From NCBI RefSeq assembly GCF_052161655.1, contig NZ_CP197418.1, positions 3,410,001-3,474,000 on the forward strand: a stretch of 64,000 nucleotides of DNA. Direction: 5' to 3'. The notes under the pieces were generated by a model. That model had not been told where the DNA came from and made no database searches. It saw only the letters and a list, made by a program, of their open reading frames with translations. Below, piece after piece: positions 35,659 to 44,559 of the stretch (positions are counted from its first letter, which is position 1; every line of letters begins with the position of its first letter). This DNA is from Novipirellula sp052161655. Its GTDB lineage: Bacteria; Planctomycetota; Planctomycetia; Pirellulales; Pirellulaceae. The position numbers and the translations under genes were made by a program.

Positions 35659-36285
35659 ATGGCAGACGTATTGCAGGTCGAGAAGCGTGAGCTAACAGGC
35701 TCCGCCAACACTCGGCGTTTGCGTCAGAGCGGTCGAATCCCCGCTGTATTGTACGGACACGGCGAAGCGACTGAGTCGCTATCGGTCCCATCGGACGAAG
35801 TAAAGTCGCTCTTGCGCCATCACGGCAAGACGGTTGAGCTCGCCGGTGCAATCAAAGAAACCGCGATGGTATACGCGATGCAGTGGGATCCCTTGGGGAT
35901 CGAAGTACTGCATCTCGACTTGATGCGTGTCAATTTGTCCGAAAAGGTCGAAGTGACGGTTTCGATTCACGTTCACGGTGACCCGGTTGGAGTTCGCGAA
36001 GGCGGCATCCTGCTGGAAAACCAACACGATGTCGAAATTCGATGCTCCGCTGGCAGCATTCCCGAGAACCTCGGACTGAATGTTTCCGATCTTCATCTCG
36101 GTCAATCGTTGACCGCGGGTGACTTGGAATTGCCTGAAGGCGTCGAACTCGTCACACCTGCGGACACCGTGGTTGCTCACGTTGAAGAGCCTCGTGCGAT
36201 GAAGTCGGAAGATGATGAGTCTGCCGAAGAAGCAGCCGAGCCTGATGTGATCGCCAAGGGCGGACCTAAGGACGAGGAAGACTAG
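35659..36285 (+). CDS. rplY: 50S ribosomal protein L25 (long, CTC-type)
   Basis: 208 residues. The N-terminal L25 domain (about 1-90) starts VLQVEKRELTGSANTRRLR and includes GRIPAVLYGHGE; it binds 5S rRNA. A TL5/CTC-type beta domain follows (about 95-185: EKVEVTVSIHVHGDPVGV, GGILLENQHDVEIRC). The C-terminal tail is acidic (DDESAEEAAEPD). The start is ATG 35659, since the upstream 60 in-frame codons do not belong to the family. pth follows after 31 bp, a common bacterial pairing. Confidence 0.96.
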   Translation: MADVLQVEKRELTGSANTRRLRQSGRIPAVLYGHGEATESLSVPSDEVKSLLRHHGKTVELAGAIKETAMVYAMQWDPLGIEVLHLDLMRVNLSEKVEVTVSIHVHGDPVGVREGGILLENQHDVEIRCSAGSIPENLGLNVSDLHLGQSLTAGDLELPEGVELVTPADTVVAHVEEPRAMKSEDDESAEEAAEPDVIAKGGPKDEED

Positions 36286-36316
36286 GGTCAGTTAATCTGG
36301 CCTTGAGTTCACTGAC

Positions 36317-36937
36317 ATGAAGTTGATCGTCGGTCTGGGGAATCCTGGGCAAAAATACGAACAAACACGACACAATGTCGGCTTCATGGCAGCGGACAAA
36401 GTCGCGGCATTGATCTCAGCGAGTCCTTCGAAAGTTCGTTTTGAAGGACTGTGGGCTGAGGGATCTTTCCGCGGCGAAAAGCTTGCGATCCTTTGGCCAC
36501 AGACGTTTATGAACGCCAGTGGCAAGAGCGTCAGAAAAGCAATTGATTTTTTTAAGCTGACCCCCGAAGAAATCGTCGTGATCTGTGACGATTTGAACCT
36601 TCCCTGCGGACGCCTGCGGCTCAAAGCCACCGGGTCATCAGGAGGTCAGAAGGGATTAGCTGATATTATCCGGCATCTCGGATCGGAGTCGTTTCCACGG
36701 CTGAAGATCGGGATCGACCGGCCTCCCGAAGGTTGGGAGGTGGTCGATTATGTGCTCGGACGATTCAATAAAAGCGAACAACAAGAGATCGAACAAGCGA
36801 CAACTCGAGCTGCCTATGCCGCAATGGACTGGGCAACTAACGGGATCACGGCAACGATGACCGAGTACAACGGAGTGGTTTCGGCAAAGCAAGATGGCAA
36901 ATCGAAGCCAAATCGCAAAGCCAAGCCGCCTCAGTAA
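36317..36937 (+). CDS. pth: Peptidyl-tRNA hydrolase
   Basis: 206 residues with the full Pth signature: LIVGLGNPGQKYEQTRHNVGFM (in part VGLGNPGQKYEQTRHNVGF) with the catalytic His at 20-22, PQTFMNASGKSV, VICDDLNLPCGRLR and GSSGGQKGLADIIRHLG. It releases tRNA from peptidyl-tRNAs that drop off the ribosome. The C-terminus has an added basic tail (SKPNRKAKPPQ). It is likely cotranscribed with rplY. The ATG at 36317 lies directly before the first strand. Confidence 0.97.
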   Translation: MKLIVGLGNPGQKYEQTRHNVGFMAADKVAALISASPSKVRFEGLWAEGSFRGEKLAILWPQTFMNASGKSVRKAIDFFKLTPEEIVVICDDLNLPCGRLRLKATGSSGGQKGLADIIRHLGSESFPRLKIGIDRPPEGWEVVDYVLGRFNKSEQQEIEQATTRAAYAAMDWATNGITATMTEYNGVVSAKQDGKSKPNRKAKPPQ

Positions 36938-37146
36938 GTTAGTAAGAAGTTACCCAACGCGTTAACGAGACCGCAGTTCCAAAACGACTGCCTGAACACA
37001 ACGCTGCGGATTTAGAAGTGAGTTTCGAAACGGTGCTGGGCAAAAACACAGTATCTCGATAACATACCGCTTCAAGATAGACGAATTTCCTCAAAACAGC
37101 GCTGCGTTCAACGCACCCAATCAGACCGTAGAGAGACGATAAAACC

Positions 37147-37578
37147 GTGGCGAAAAACACTTACGAAACGCTATTCATCCTCGATAGCAACCAATACGCT
37201 CGCGATCCAGGCGGCGTCAGCAAGCAGATTGAACAGATCATCACCGAAAACGGAGGCAACGTTCTCGTTAGCCGAATGTGGATGGAGCAACGACTGGCGT
37301 ACCCAATCGACAAGCACCAAAAAGGTACTTATTGGTTGACTTACTTCGAAATCGAAGGCGAACAACTCGTCAAGATCGAGCGAGCGTTCCAATTGTGCGA
37401 GCCCATTCTGCGTGAATTGACGCTCAAGCTGGACGCACGTTTGGTAGAGCCAATGCTTGCAAATGCACGCGGCGAATCCTTCAGTCCTTCGGCTCACGGC
37501 GACGAAGAAGAAGCGAAAGCTGACGATTCCGACGACGCTAAAGCCGAAGACGATGCCGTTGTGACCTCCGAAGCCTAG
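37147..37578 (+). CDS. rpsF: 30S ribosomal protein S6
   Basis: 143 residues. The S6 fold covers about 1-98 (YETLFILDSNQYARDPGG, RMWMEQRLAYPIDKHQKG, YWLTYFEIEGE, CEPILRELTLKLD). The C-terminal extension of about 40 residues is strongly acidic (DEEEAKADDSDDAKAEDDA), recalling the glutamate tail of enterobacterial S6. Start is GTG at 37147. It leads rpsF-ssb-rplI. rpsR, whose product pairs with S6 in the ribosome and usually sits in this operon, is missing here. The 209-bp leader may carry regulatory RNA, but no S6/S18-binding fold was resolved by eye. Confidence 0.96.
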   Translation: MAKNTYETLFILDSNQYARDPGGVSKQIEQIITENGGNVLVSRMWMEQRLAYPIDKHQKGTYWLTYFEIEGEQLVKIERAFQLCEPILRELTLKLDARLVEPMLANARGESFSPSAHGDEEEAKADDSDDAKAEDDAVVTSEA

Positions 37579-37740
37579 TATTTGCCAGAGAGTTGCTGCA
37601 GCGTTAGGATGACGGTTTGGTGCAAATTTGTATCCTGAATTGTCCGCTCGCTGAGAGCAAGTCGACGGGAATTGACCGTTGACGACCGGCAAATAACAGA
37701 GCAAAACATTTCGATCATTTAAAATGTTTCGGGGAAAATC

Positions 37741-38289
37741 ATGGCAAGCTACAATCGCGTCGTCCTAGTTGGCAATATTACGCGTGACATCGAACTGAAG
37801 TACACCCAAGGGGGCACCGCAGTCACCGAAGTCACGATTGCCGTGAACGATCGCCGAAAGTCGGCTACCGGTGAATGGGTCGAGGAAACCACGTTTGTCG
37901 ATGTGACGCTGTGGGGACGAACGGCCGAAGTGGCAAGCGAATACCTGAGCAAAGGATCACCGATCCTGGTCGAAGGCCGCCTGAAACTTGATATGTGGGA
38001 AACCGACGGCCAGAAACGCAGCAAACTTCGTGTCATCGGCGAACGCATGCAAATGCTAAGCGGCGGCGGCGGTGGTGGAGGAGGCGGAGGCGGCGAATCT
38101 CGCCAACGAAGCCAACCTCAGCGACGTGATGCGGTTCACGAAGAAAGCTACGGCTCGCACGATTACCAAGACGCCCCTGCGGCTCGCGAATCCCAACCCG
38201 GTCCGGCCGCTGGGCCACCTGCGGGCCAGCGAGAGGCGCAACCGACCGGAAACGGTCCCGGTTACGACGATCCAAACATCCCGTTCTAA
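37741..38289 (+). CDS. ssb: Single-stranded DNA-binding protein
   Basis: 182 residues. The OB fold spans about 1-108 (SYNRVVLVGNITRDIELKYT, TFVDVTLWGRTAEVASEYL, KGSPILVEGRLKLDMWE). A run of ten glycines follows (about 111-120), then a disordered Gln/Arg/Pro-rich linker. It ends in the acidic tip YDDPNIPF, which in other bacteria recruits replication and repair partners. It binds ssDNA as a tetramer during replication, recombination and repair. Position between rpsF and rplI is conserved across bacteria. The ATG at 37741 follows an A-rich leader. Confidence 0.97.
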   Translation: MASYNRVVLVGNITRDIELKYTQGGTAVTEVTIAVNDRRKSATGEWVEETTFVDVTLWGRTAEVASEYLSKGSPILVEGRLKLDMWETDGQKRSKLRVIGERMQMLSGGGGGGGGGGGESRQRSQPQRRDAVHEESYGSHDYQDAPAARESQPGPAAGPPAGQREAQPTGNGPGYDDPNIPF

Positions 38290-38367
38290 AGCGTTCAATC
38301 GGATCCTTAGAACACCTCAATCTACCAACCAGTACATACCAACCCATTTGTTCACTCGAGTTTTGTG

Positions 38368-38907
38368 ATGCCGAAACCAAAGACTAGCACGGGTCGATCG
38401 TTCAAGCGACCTTTCAAACGTTTGCCTAAAGGCGAAAACGGTGGCATTCAGCTACTGTTGATCCACAATGTTGAACACCTCGGCAAGCAAGGCGACATCG
38501 TCGAAGTCAAATCGGGCTTCGCGCTGAACTACTTGCTTCCGCAGGGCTTGGCGACCGTTGCAACCGACCATCACAAGCGAATGGTTGAAAAGCATCGTGA
38601 AAAATTGCGTGCTCTCGAACTCGAGAAGCTGAAGAGCTACCGCGACATGGCGGACGAGCTTGGCAAGCAATCGATCACGATCGAAGCCAATGCAAACGAC
38701 GAAGGTCACTTGTACGGCAGCGTTGGAGCTCACGAGATCGTCGACGCCCTGAAGGGTGCCGGGTTCACGTTGGCGCAAGACCAAATTCGTCTCGAAGGTC
38801 CATTGAAGGAACTTGGCTTGTACACCGTCAAGGTTCACTTGCACAGCGAAGTCGATGCATCGCTGAAGGTTTGGGTCGTTCCAACCGTAGTAACCGAAGA
38901 AGTCTAA
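38368..38907 (+). CDS. rplI: 50S ribosomal protein L9 with N-terminal extension
   Basis: 179 residues from ATG 38368; a GTG one codon earlier (38365) is also possible. The usual L9 N-terminus starts near residue 27 (IQLLLIHNVEHLGKQGD), followed by VKSGFALNYLLPQGLA, the long connecting helix and the C-terminal domain (GHLYGSVGAHEIVDAL). The preceding 26 residues are basic (KTSTGRSFKRPFKRLPKG) and are absent from typical L9; they could give extra rRNA contacts. L9 binds 23S rRNA domain V. tRNA-Leu follows about 70 bp downstream. Confidence 0.95.
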   Translation: MPKPKTSTGRSFKRPFKRLPKGENGGIQLLLIHNVEHLGKQGDIVEVKSGFALNYLLPQGLATVATDHHKRMVEKHREKLRALELEKLKSYRDMADELGKQSITIEANANDEGHLYGSVGAHEIVDALKGAGFTLAQDQIRLEGPLKELGLYTVKVHLHSEVDASLKVWVVPTVVTEEV

Positions 38908-38980
38908 TTTTGCTTGATAAAATAGGGCTGGCGGGCTTTCGGCATCGCCGCCTTATTCATTATCATCTGCGAATCAAGTC

Positions 38981-39064
38981 GGGGCTGTGGCGGAACTGGC
39001 AGACGCGCTGGATTTAGGATCCAGTTCCTTTACTGGAGTGCAGGTTCGATTCCTGTCAGCCCTA
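38981..39064 (+). tRNA. tRNA-Leu (anticodon UAG)
   Basis: 84 nt. Acceptor GGGGCTG pairs with CAGCCCT (first pair G-U), discriminator A. The anticodon stem-loop CTGGA-TTTAGGA-TCCAG gives anticodon TAG, reading CUA/CUG family codons. A long class II variable arm and the T loop TTCGATT are present. CCA is not encoded. Confidence 0.95.
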
Positions 39065-39075
39065 CTGATTTCATG

Positions 39076-39110
39076 AAAGCGACTGCGTGACATGGTCACA
39101 CAGTCGCTTT
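39076..39110 (+). terminator. Rho-independent terminator after tRNA-Leu
   Basis: Arms 39076-39091 (AAAGCGACTGCGTGAC) and 39095-39110 (GTCACACAGTCGCTTT) form a stem with one internal mismatch pair region, followed by TTTTTTTG. Confidence 0.88.
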
Positions 39111-39450
39111 TTTTGTTTCAGGGCATGCACGGCCTTGACCTTGGCGTGGGTCGCGAATGTGTTGGCGGCTTCAGACAACGTCAACTTCAGCAAATCGGCG
39201 AGCCCTTGCGTAAACGGCATTCACGGCCAAATCGTCGAGGTCAACCCAGTGATTAGCTTCAATTTCGCTAGCACTCATTGACCAATCCGCAAATTGGAAA
39301 TAAAGTTTCCCCGTAAAAGGCGTTGTTTTCGTGGTTTAGGGCCGCCAATGCCTTGTTGTTTGGGACCGCTCAAAAATGTTTGATGCTCCCCTTTTGATCT
39401 GTTTTTAAACTCACACTTACAAACCACGACGGTTCCTTCAGAGACTAACT
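39111..39450. other. 340-bp gap upstream of ppdK
   Basis: No gene supported; presumably the ppdK promoter and leader. Nothing distinctive seen. Confidence 0.5.
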
Positions 39451-42111
39451 ATGGCAAAGAAAGCTGGCTCAGCTGACAAGATGGTTTACTACTTCGGTAA
39501 GACAAAAACCGAAGGCCGTGGCTCAAGCAAAGCACTCTTGGGCGGCAAAGGTTTGAACCTTGCTGAAATGACCGCAATCGGTCTTCCGGTTCCTCCCGGA
39601 TTCACGATCACCACCGCTGTATGCGACGCGTACTACAAGTCTGGCGAAAAAATGCCAAAGGGCTTGATGGACGAAGTCAACGTGGCTGTCAAAACGCTTG
39701 AAAAAGAACTGGGCAAAAAGTTCGGTGACGATGCGAACCCACTGCTCGTCAGTGTTCGTTCGGGTGCAGCCGTCAGTATGCCTGGGATGATGAACACCAT
39801 TCTTAACCTTGGCTTGAACGACGCGGCCACCGAAGGCCTTGCCAAAGCAACCAAGAACGAACGATTCGCTTACGACGCTTACCGTCGTTTGATCAACATG
39901 TTCGGCGACGTTGTGATGGGCATGGACCATCATCAATTCGAAAAAGCGTTTGACGAAATCAAGAAGAAGTACAAAGTCAGCGAAGACACCGAAGTTCCTG
40001 CAGAAGGCTTGAAGCAACTTTGCGAAGCCTACAAAGCGGTTTACAAAAAGTCGACTGGCGAAGATTTCCCACAAGACCCCATCAAGCAGCTCGAACTTTC
40101 GATCATGGCTGTGTTCGGGTCGTGGAACACGGCTCGCGCCGTCCGCTACCGCGAAATCGAAGGTATCCGCGGCTTGCTCGGAACCGCCGTCAACGTTCAG
40201 TCGATGGTTTACGGCAACATGGGCGACGATTCGGGAACCGGCGTTGCGTTCACTCGTAACCCCAACACCGGCGAAAACAAATTCTTCGGTGAGTTCCTGA
40301 TCAATGCACAGGGCGAAGACGTTGTCGCTGGTATCCGCACACCACAACCGGTTGCGGAAATGCCTAAGTGGAACCGAGCGGTTCACAAAGAACTGATCGC
40401 GATCAAGAAGACACTCGAAGATCACTATGCAGAAATGCAGGACATCGAGTTCACGATCGAGCGTGGCACGTTGTACATGCTGCAAACACGTACTGGTAAA
40501 CGCACCGGAGTCGCGGCCGTCAAGATTGCATGCGACATGGTCAAGGAAAACTTGATCGATCAAAAGACCGCAGTCTTGCGAGTTCCTGCGAACGACTTGA
40601 CTCAATTGTTGCTGCCAAGTTTCAAGCCGACCGCGCGTAACGCTGCGGACGTTTTGACCCGCGGCTTGCCTGCTTCGCCGGGTGCCTCGGTTGGCAAGTT
40701 GGCATTCAGTGCTGAAGAAGCACGTGAACGAGCCGACGCTGGCGAAAAGGTGATCTTGGTTCGTAAAGAAACCAGCCCTGAAGACGTGGACGGCATGAAC
40801 GCCGCTGCGGGCATTTTGACCAGCACTGGCGGTATGACCAGCCACGCGGCTGTGGTCGCTCGTGGTTGGGGCAAGTGCTGTGTTGCCGGTGCCGGCGACG
40901 TTGAAATCAACGAAAAAACCAAGAAGATCAAAGTCGGCGGACGCACATTCGGTGTCAAAGACGTCATCAGCCTTGACGGAACAACCGGCGAAGTCATGTC
41001 GGGCGAAGTGGAAACACAAGAACCGAAACTTTCGGGCGACTTTGCCAAGTTGATGAAATGGGCCGACGAGTACCGCACCCTGGCGATTCGTACCAACGCT
41101 GATTCGCCTGCAGACAGCAAGCGAGCTCGCGATTTTGGTGCCGAAGGCATCGGACTTTGCCGTACCGAGCACATGTTCTTTGACCCTGAGCGAATCACGC
41201 ACATGCGTTCGATGATTTTGGCTCAAGACGAAAAAGATCGTCGTGCAGCACTGAAGAAATTGCTTCCTTTCCAACGCAAAGATTTCGAAGGTATCTTCAA
41301 AGCGATGAACGGGCTGCCCGTCACCATTCGTTTGCTAGATCCACCATTGCACGAATTCTTGCCTCACGAATCGGCTAGCCAAAAGATCGTGGCAAAAGAG
41401 TTGGGCGTTTCGGCCAACGAAATTGCCAAGCGTGGCGAAGCTCTTCATGAGTCCAACCCAATGCTCGGTCACCGTGGTTGTCGCTTGAGCGTGACCTATC
41501 CGGAAATCCTTGAAATGCAAGTTCGTGCGATTGTCGAAGCGGCAATCAACTGTGCAGCCAAGAAGATCAAGGCTCAGCCTGAGATCATGATCCCGCTTGT
41601 CGGAACAGCGAACGAATTGGAACTGCTTCGTGGCAAGGTCGAAAAGACCATCGAAGAAACCAAGACCGCCAAGAAGTTCACCGGCACCTTGGACATCTCG
41701 ATCGGTACCATGATCGAAATTCCACGTGCTTGCTTGACTGCTAATGACATTGCGGCTCACGCGGACTTCTTCAGTTTCGGCACGAACGACCTGACGCAAA
41801 TGACGTTTGGTTACAGCCGTGACGATGTGAACACGTTTCTGCCTGATTACATCCATCAAGAAATTCTTGAGGTTGACCCGTTCCAATCGCTCGACACATC
41901 GGGTGTGGGCCAATTGGTTGAAATGGGTGTTGCGAAGGGCCGTAGCGTCAAGAAGGACCTGAAAATCGGTATTTGTGGCGAACACGGTGGTGACCCTGCG
42001 TCGATCACATTCTGTCACGAAACTGGCTTGAACTACGTCAGCTGCAGCCCGTTCCGCGTGCCAATCGCACGTTTGGCGGCAGCTCAAGCAGCACTGAAGT
42101 CGAAGAAGTAG
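39451..42111 (+). CDS. ppdK: Pyruvate, phosphate dikinase
   Basis: 886 residues, the usual length. Domains in order: ATP-grasp nucleotide-binding domain (GGKGLNLAEMTAIGLPVPPG; SVRSGAAVSMPGMMNTILNLG), the swivelling phosphohistidine domain with catalytic His465 in GGMTSHAAVVARGWGKCC, and the PEP/pyruvate TIM-barrel domain (GIGLCRTEHMFF, MLGHRGCRL, FSFGTNDLTQMTFG, ICGEHGGDP). It interconverts pyruvate, ATP and Pi with PEP, AMP and PPi in the cytoplasm, serving gluconeogenesis or PPi-linked glycolysis. It is single-gene: tRNA-Leu and a terminator precede it, and a strong terminator follows. Confidence 0.98.
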   Translation: MAKKAGSADKMVYYFGKTKTEGRGSSKALLGGKGLNLAEMTAIGLPVPPGFTITTAVCDAYYKSGEKMPKGLMDEVNVAVKTLEKELGKKFGDDANPLLVSVRSGAAVSMPGMMNTILNLGLNDAATEGLAKATKNERFAYDAYRRLINMFGDVVMGMDHHQFEKAFDEIKKKYKVSEDTEVPAEGLKQLCEAYKAVYKKSTGEDFPQDPIKQLELSIMAVFGSWNTARAVRYREIEGIRGLLGTAVNVQSMVYGNMGDDSGTGVAFTRNPNTGENKFFGEFLINAQGEDVVAGIRTPQPVAEMPKWNRAVHKELIAIKKTLEDHYAEMQDIEFTIERGTLYMLQTRTGKRTGVAAVKIACDMVKENLIDQKTAVLRVPANDLTQLLLPSFKPTARNAADVLTRGLPASPGASVGKLAFSAEEARERADAGEKVILVRKETSPEDVDGMNAAAGILTSTGGMTSHAAVVARGWGKCCVAGAGDVEINEKTKKIKVGGRTFGVKDVISLDGTTGEVMSGEVETQEPKLSGDFAKLMKWADEYRTLAIRTNADSPADSKRARDFGAEGIGLCRTEHMFFDPERITHMRSMILAQDEKDRRAALKKLLPFQRKDFEGIFKAMNGLPVTIRLLDPPLHEFLPHESASQKIVAKELGVSANEIAKRGEALHESNPMLGHRGCRLSVTYPEILEMQVRAIVEAAINCAAKKIKAQPEIMIPLVGTANELELLRGKVEKTIEETKTAKKFTGTLDISIGTMIEIPRACLTANDIAAHADFFSFGTNDLTQMTFGYSRDDVNTFLPDYIHQEILEVDPFQSLDTSGVGQLVEMGVAKGRSVKKDLKIGICGEHGGDPASITFCHETGLNYVSCSPFRVPIARLAAAQAALKSKK

Positions 42112-42146
42112 TTCGGCGTTCTCGCAGCGTGTAAAAATCATTCTCG

Positions 42147-42176
42147 AACAGCGGCCAAAACGGCCGCTGTTTTTTT
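42147..42176 (+). terminator. Rho-independent terminator of ppdK
   Basis: Perfect 10-bp stem AACAGCGGCC (42147-42156) / GGCCGCTGTT (42162-42171) with a 5-nt loop and a T-run through 42176. Confidence 0.93.
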
Positions 42177-42231
42177 ATGTTCGTATCGCTGTGCCCTCGT
42201 CGTAAACGGTCGTTCCGATTACCATTTTCGC

Positions 42232-43539
42232 ATGGAAAAAACAAACATTGCCATTGTTGGCCTGGGAACCGTTGGCACGGGTGTCGCGAAACTATTACTC
42301 GATCATGGCGACCGTACGTCGCGACATGCTGGCCGCACACTGTGGCTGAAAAAGGCGGTCGTTCGCGATCTCGCCAAGCCGCGTGATGTCGATTTGCCAG
42401 AAGGGGTCGCGACTGATTCGCTTGACGACGTGATTAACGATCCTGACATTTCAGTTGTCGCTCAATTGATCGGCGGCTTGGAACCGGCTCGTTCGATCAT
42501 GTTAAAGCTGCTGGAATCGGGCAAGGACATTGTTACGGCGAACAAGGCGCTGTTGGCCGAACATGGGCCGGAATTGTTCACGCGTGCTCGCGAGCTTGGC
42601 CGCAGCATCGCGTTTGAAGCGTCTGTGGCCGGTGGTATCCCGATTATCGCCAATGTCAGCCAATGTTTGTCCGCTAATCAAATTCGCTCGCTTGAAGGCA
42701 TTCTGAACGGCACCAGCAACTTCATCGTCACCCAGATGGACGAGAAAGGGGCTCCCTATGACGTTGTCGTTCGCAAGGCCCAGGAACTCGGTTACGCCGA
42801 AGCCGATCCGACGATGGATGTGGACGGCACCGACGCGGCTCAAAAACTTGCGATCCTTGCCCACTTGGCATTTGGGGCCACGGTCAAATGGTCGGACATT
42901 CCACGGGTGGGGATCGACGGATTGGACCCCGATGATTTGCGATACAGTCGCCAACTTGGTTATCGAATCAAATTGTTGGCACTGGCGAATCTGGCGGATG
43001 ATGGACTCGAACTTTCTGTCGCTCCGACCTTGGTCCGCATCGGTACGCCGCTGGCGGAAGTTCGCGACGCCTTTAACGCCATCCGTGTCGTCGGTGATGC
43101 TGTTGGCCCGGTGTTCTATCATGGATTGGGCGCGGGCCAAATGCCGACCGCCTCGGCCGTGGTCGCCGACCTGATCGATACTGCGGTCGGTCGAACTCGA
43201 TTGACGTTCCAAACGCTCGAGTATTTCTCGATCGACAATCCGCCTCGTGCCAAGCTTCGCGATGCCGATACGTTGGTGGGGCGGAACTATCTGCGGCTCA
43301 GCGTCGCCAATCATCCTGGCACACTGGCTTCGATCACGGCGGTGCTGGCGAAGCACAAGATCTCGATCGCGTCGGTGATGCAACACGAGGGCGAAAACGG
43401 CTCTGCACATCTCGATCCGGTCCCGTTGGTGATCATGACGCACGAAGCCACCGAGGGTGCTGCTCGTGCGGCGACGCAAGAAATCGAGTCGCTCGCTTCG
43501 ATCAAAGGTCCGGTTGTACGGCTTAGAGTGAAGGATTAA
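42232..43539 (+). CDS. hom: Homoserine dehydrogenase
   Basis: 435 residues. The Rossmann N-terminus is NIAIVGLGTVGTGVAKLLL; the central catalytic part has GKDIVTANKALLAEHGPEL, SVAGGIPIIANVSQCL, the signature GILNGTSNFIVTQM, and YAEADPTMDVDGTDAAQKL. A C-terminal ACT domain (about 350-435: YLRLSVANHPGTLASITAVL) suggests feedback control by an amino acid such as threonine. It reduces aspartate semialdehyde to homoserine on the way to threonine and methionine. No thrB or thrC lies nearby. The start follows a ppdK terminator by 56 bp. Confidence 0.97.
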   Translation: MEKTNIAIVGLGTVGTGVAKLLLDHGDRTSRHAGRTLWLKKAVVRDLAKPRDVDLPEGVATDSLDDVINDPDISVVAQLIGGLEPARSIMLKLLESGKDIVTANKALLAEHGPELFTRARELGRSIAFEASVAGGIPIIANVSQCLSANQIRSLEGILNGTSNFIVTQMDEKGAPYDVVVRKAQELGYAEADPTMDVDGTDAAQKLAILAHLAFGATVKWSDIPRVGIDGLDPDDLRYSRQLGYRIKLLALANLADDGLELSVAPTLVRIGTPLAEVRDAFNAIRVVGDAVGPVFYHGLGAGQMPTASAVVADLIDTAVGRTRLTFQTLEYFSIDNPPRAKLRDADTLVGRNYLRLSVANHPGTLASITAVLAKHKISIASVMQHEGENGSAHLDPVPLVIMTHEATEGAARAATQEIESLASIKGPVVRLRVKD

Positions 43540-43773
43540 CGCCCCCCCGGGTACCTTTGCTGACGTTTTTGCCTTGTTCGTTAATGATTCGCTGTCCTTT
43601 GCCATAACGGGGGCTACGATTCCGTAGCGGTTCCGTCATGCGCTCGCGATAACGTCCGGTGGCCCAGCAATGGGTTGCGATTCGCCCGTGCGAACAACCG
43701 CTATGACCGCGTTGACCGTCACACGACGAGTCAACCGACCACGGCAATTTGATCCCGGGGCAGATGCGCATCC

Positions 43774-44559
43774 ATGATTCACGTACAACATTTAACCAAG
43801 ACCTACGACGATCTCAATCGTGGTCGCTTTGTCGCCGTCGACCGTGTTTCGTTCACGGTCGGTGCGGGAGAGATCTTTGGGCTGCTGGGGCCTAACGGCG
43901 CTGGCAAAACCACCGTGCTTCGTATCTTGAGCACCGTGCTGAGCCCCACCTCGGGCATCGCCAACGTCGCCGGTTACGACGTCGTTCAGGATCCCGCCGA
44001 AGTGCGCCGGCGAATTGGATTCGTCAGCAACAACACAGCGATGTACGATCGCATGACCGCGTGGGAAATGGTCGGCTACTTTGGTCGTTTGCACGGTATG
44101 TCACGCGACGATCTTCGCGAACGTCTCGAGTCATTGTTTACTCAATTGCGAATGAATGATTTTCGCGATGTCCCGGGCGCGAAGATGTCGACCGGCATGA
44201 AGCAAAAAGTTTCGATCGCCCGCGCCCTGGTCCACAATCCTCCGGTGTTGGTCTTTGACGAAGCCACACTTGGACTCGATGTCATGGTGGCTCGCAATCT
44301 GTTAGCGATCGTGCGAGATCTGCGAGACAGCGGAAAGTGCTTGATTTTCTCAACTCACATCATGAGCGAAGTTGAAAAACTGTGTGACCGGATTGCGATC
44401 ATGCATCAAGGCCGGATCCTCGACAGCGGCACATTGGAAAATTTACGAGAGCGGCATGGGCAAGAGGACTTTGAAGAGGTCTTCTTCGACCTGCTGAGCC
44501 GACACGAACAAGGGGACGAGGACGTGCAAGGACTGGCAATCTCAGGGAAATTCGCATGA
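43774..44559 (+). CDS. ABC transporter ATP-binding protein, NatA-like
   Basis: 261 residues with a full set of ABC motifs: Walker A LLGPNGAGKTTVLRIL (about 35-50), Q-loop region GFVSNNTAMYDRMTAWE, signature STGMKQKVSIARALVHNP, Walker B VLVFDEATLGLDV and the H-loop STHIMSEVEKLCDRI. It resembles NatA, the ATPase of Na+-exporting systems. Its stop overlaps the start of the permease gene by 4 bp (ATGA), so the two are translationally coupled. The substrate is unproven. Preceded by a 234-bp gap after hom. Confidence 0.95.
   Translation: MIHVQHLTKTYDDLNRGRFVAVDRVSFTVGAGEIFGLLGPNGAGKTTVLRILSTVLSPTSGIANVAGYDVVQDPAEVRRRIGFVSNNTAMYDRMTAWEMVGYFGRLHGMSRDDLRERLESLFTQLRMNDFRDVPGAKMSTGMKQKVSIARALVHNPPVLVFDEATLGLDVMVARNLLAIVRDLRDSGKCLIFSTHIMSEVEKLCDRIAIMHQGRILDSGTLENLRERHGQEDFEEVFFDLLSRHEQGDEDVQGLAISGKFA

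Noticed and set aside
39523..41274. 583-codon open frame on the minus strand opposite ppdK
   Set aside because: Antisense shadow: no recognisable protein features, while ppdK is complete on the plus strand.
43523..43639. 38-codon minus frame (MTEPLRNRSPRYGKGQR) between hom and the ABC ATPase
   Set aside because: Composition looks possible, but it overlaps the end of hom, lacks a ribosome site and has no known relatives that I recognise.
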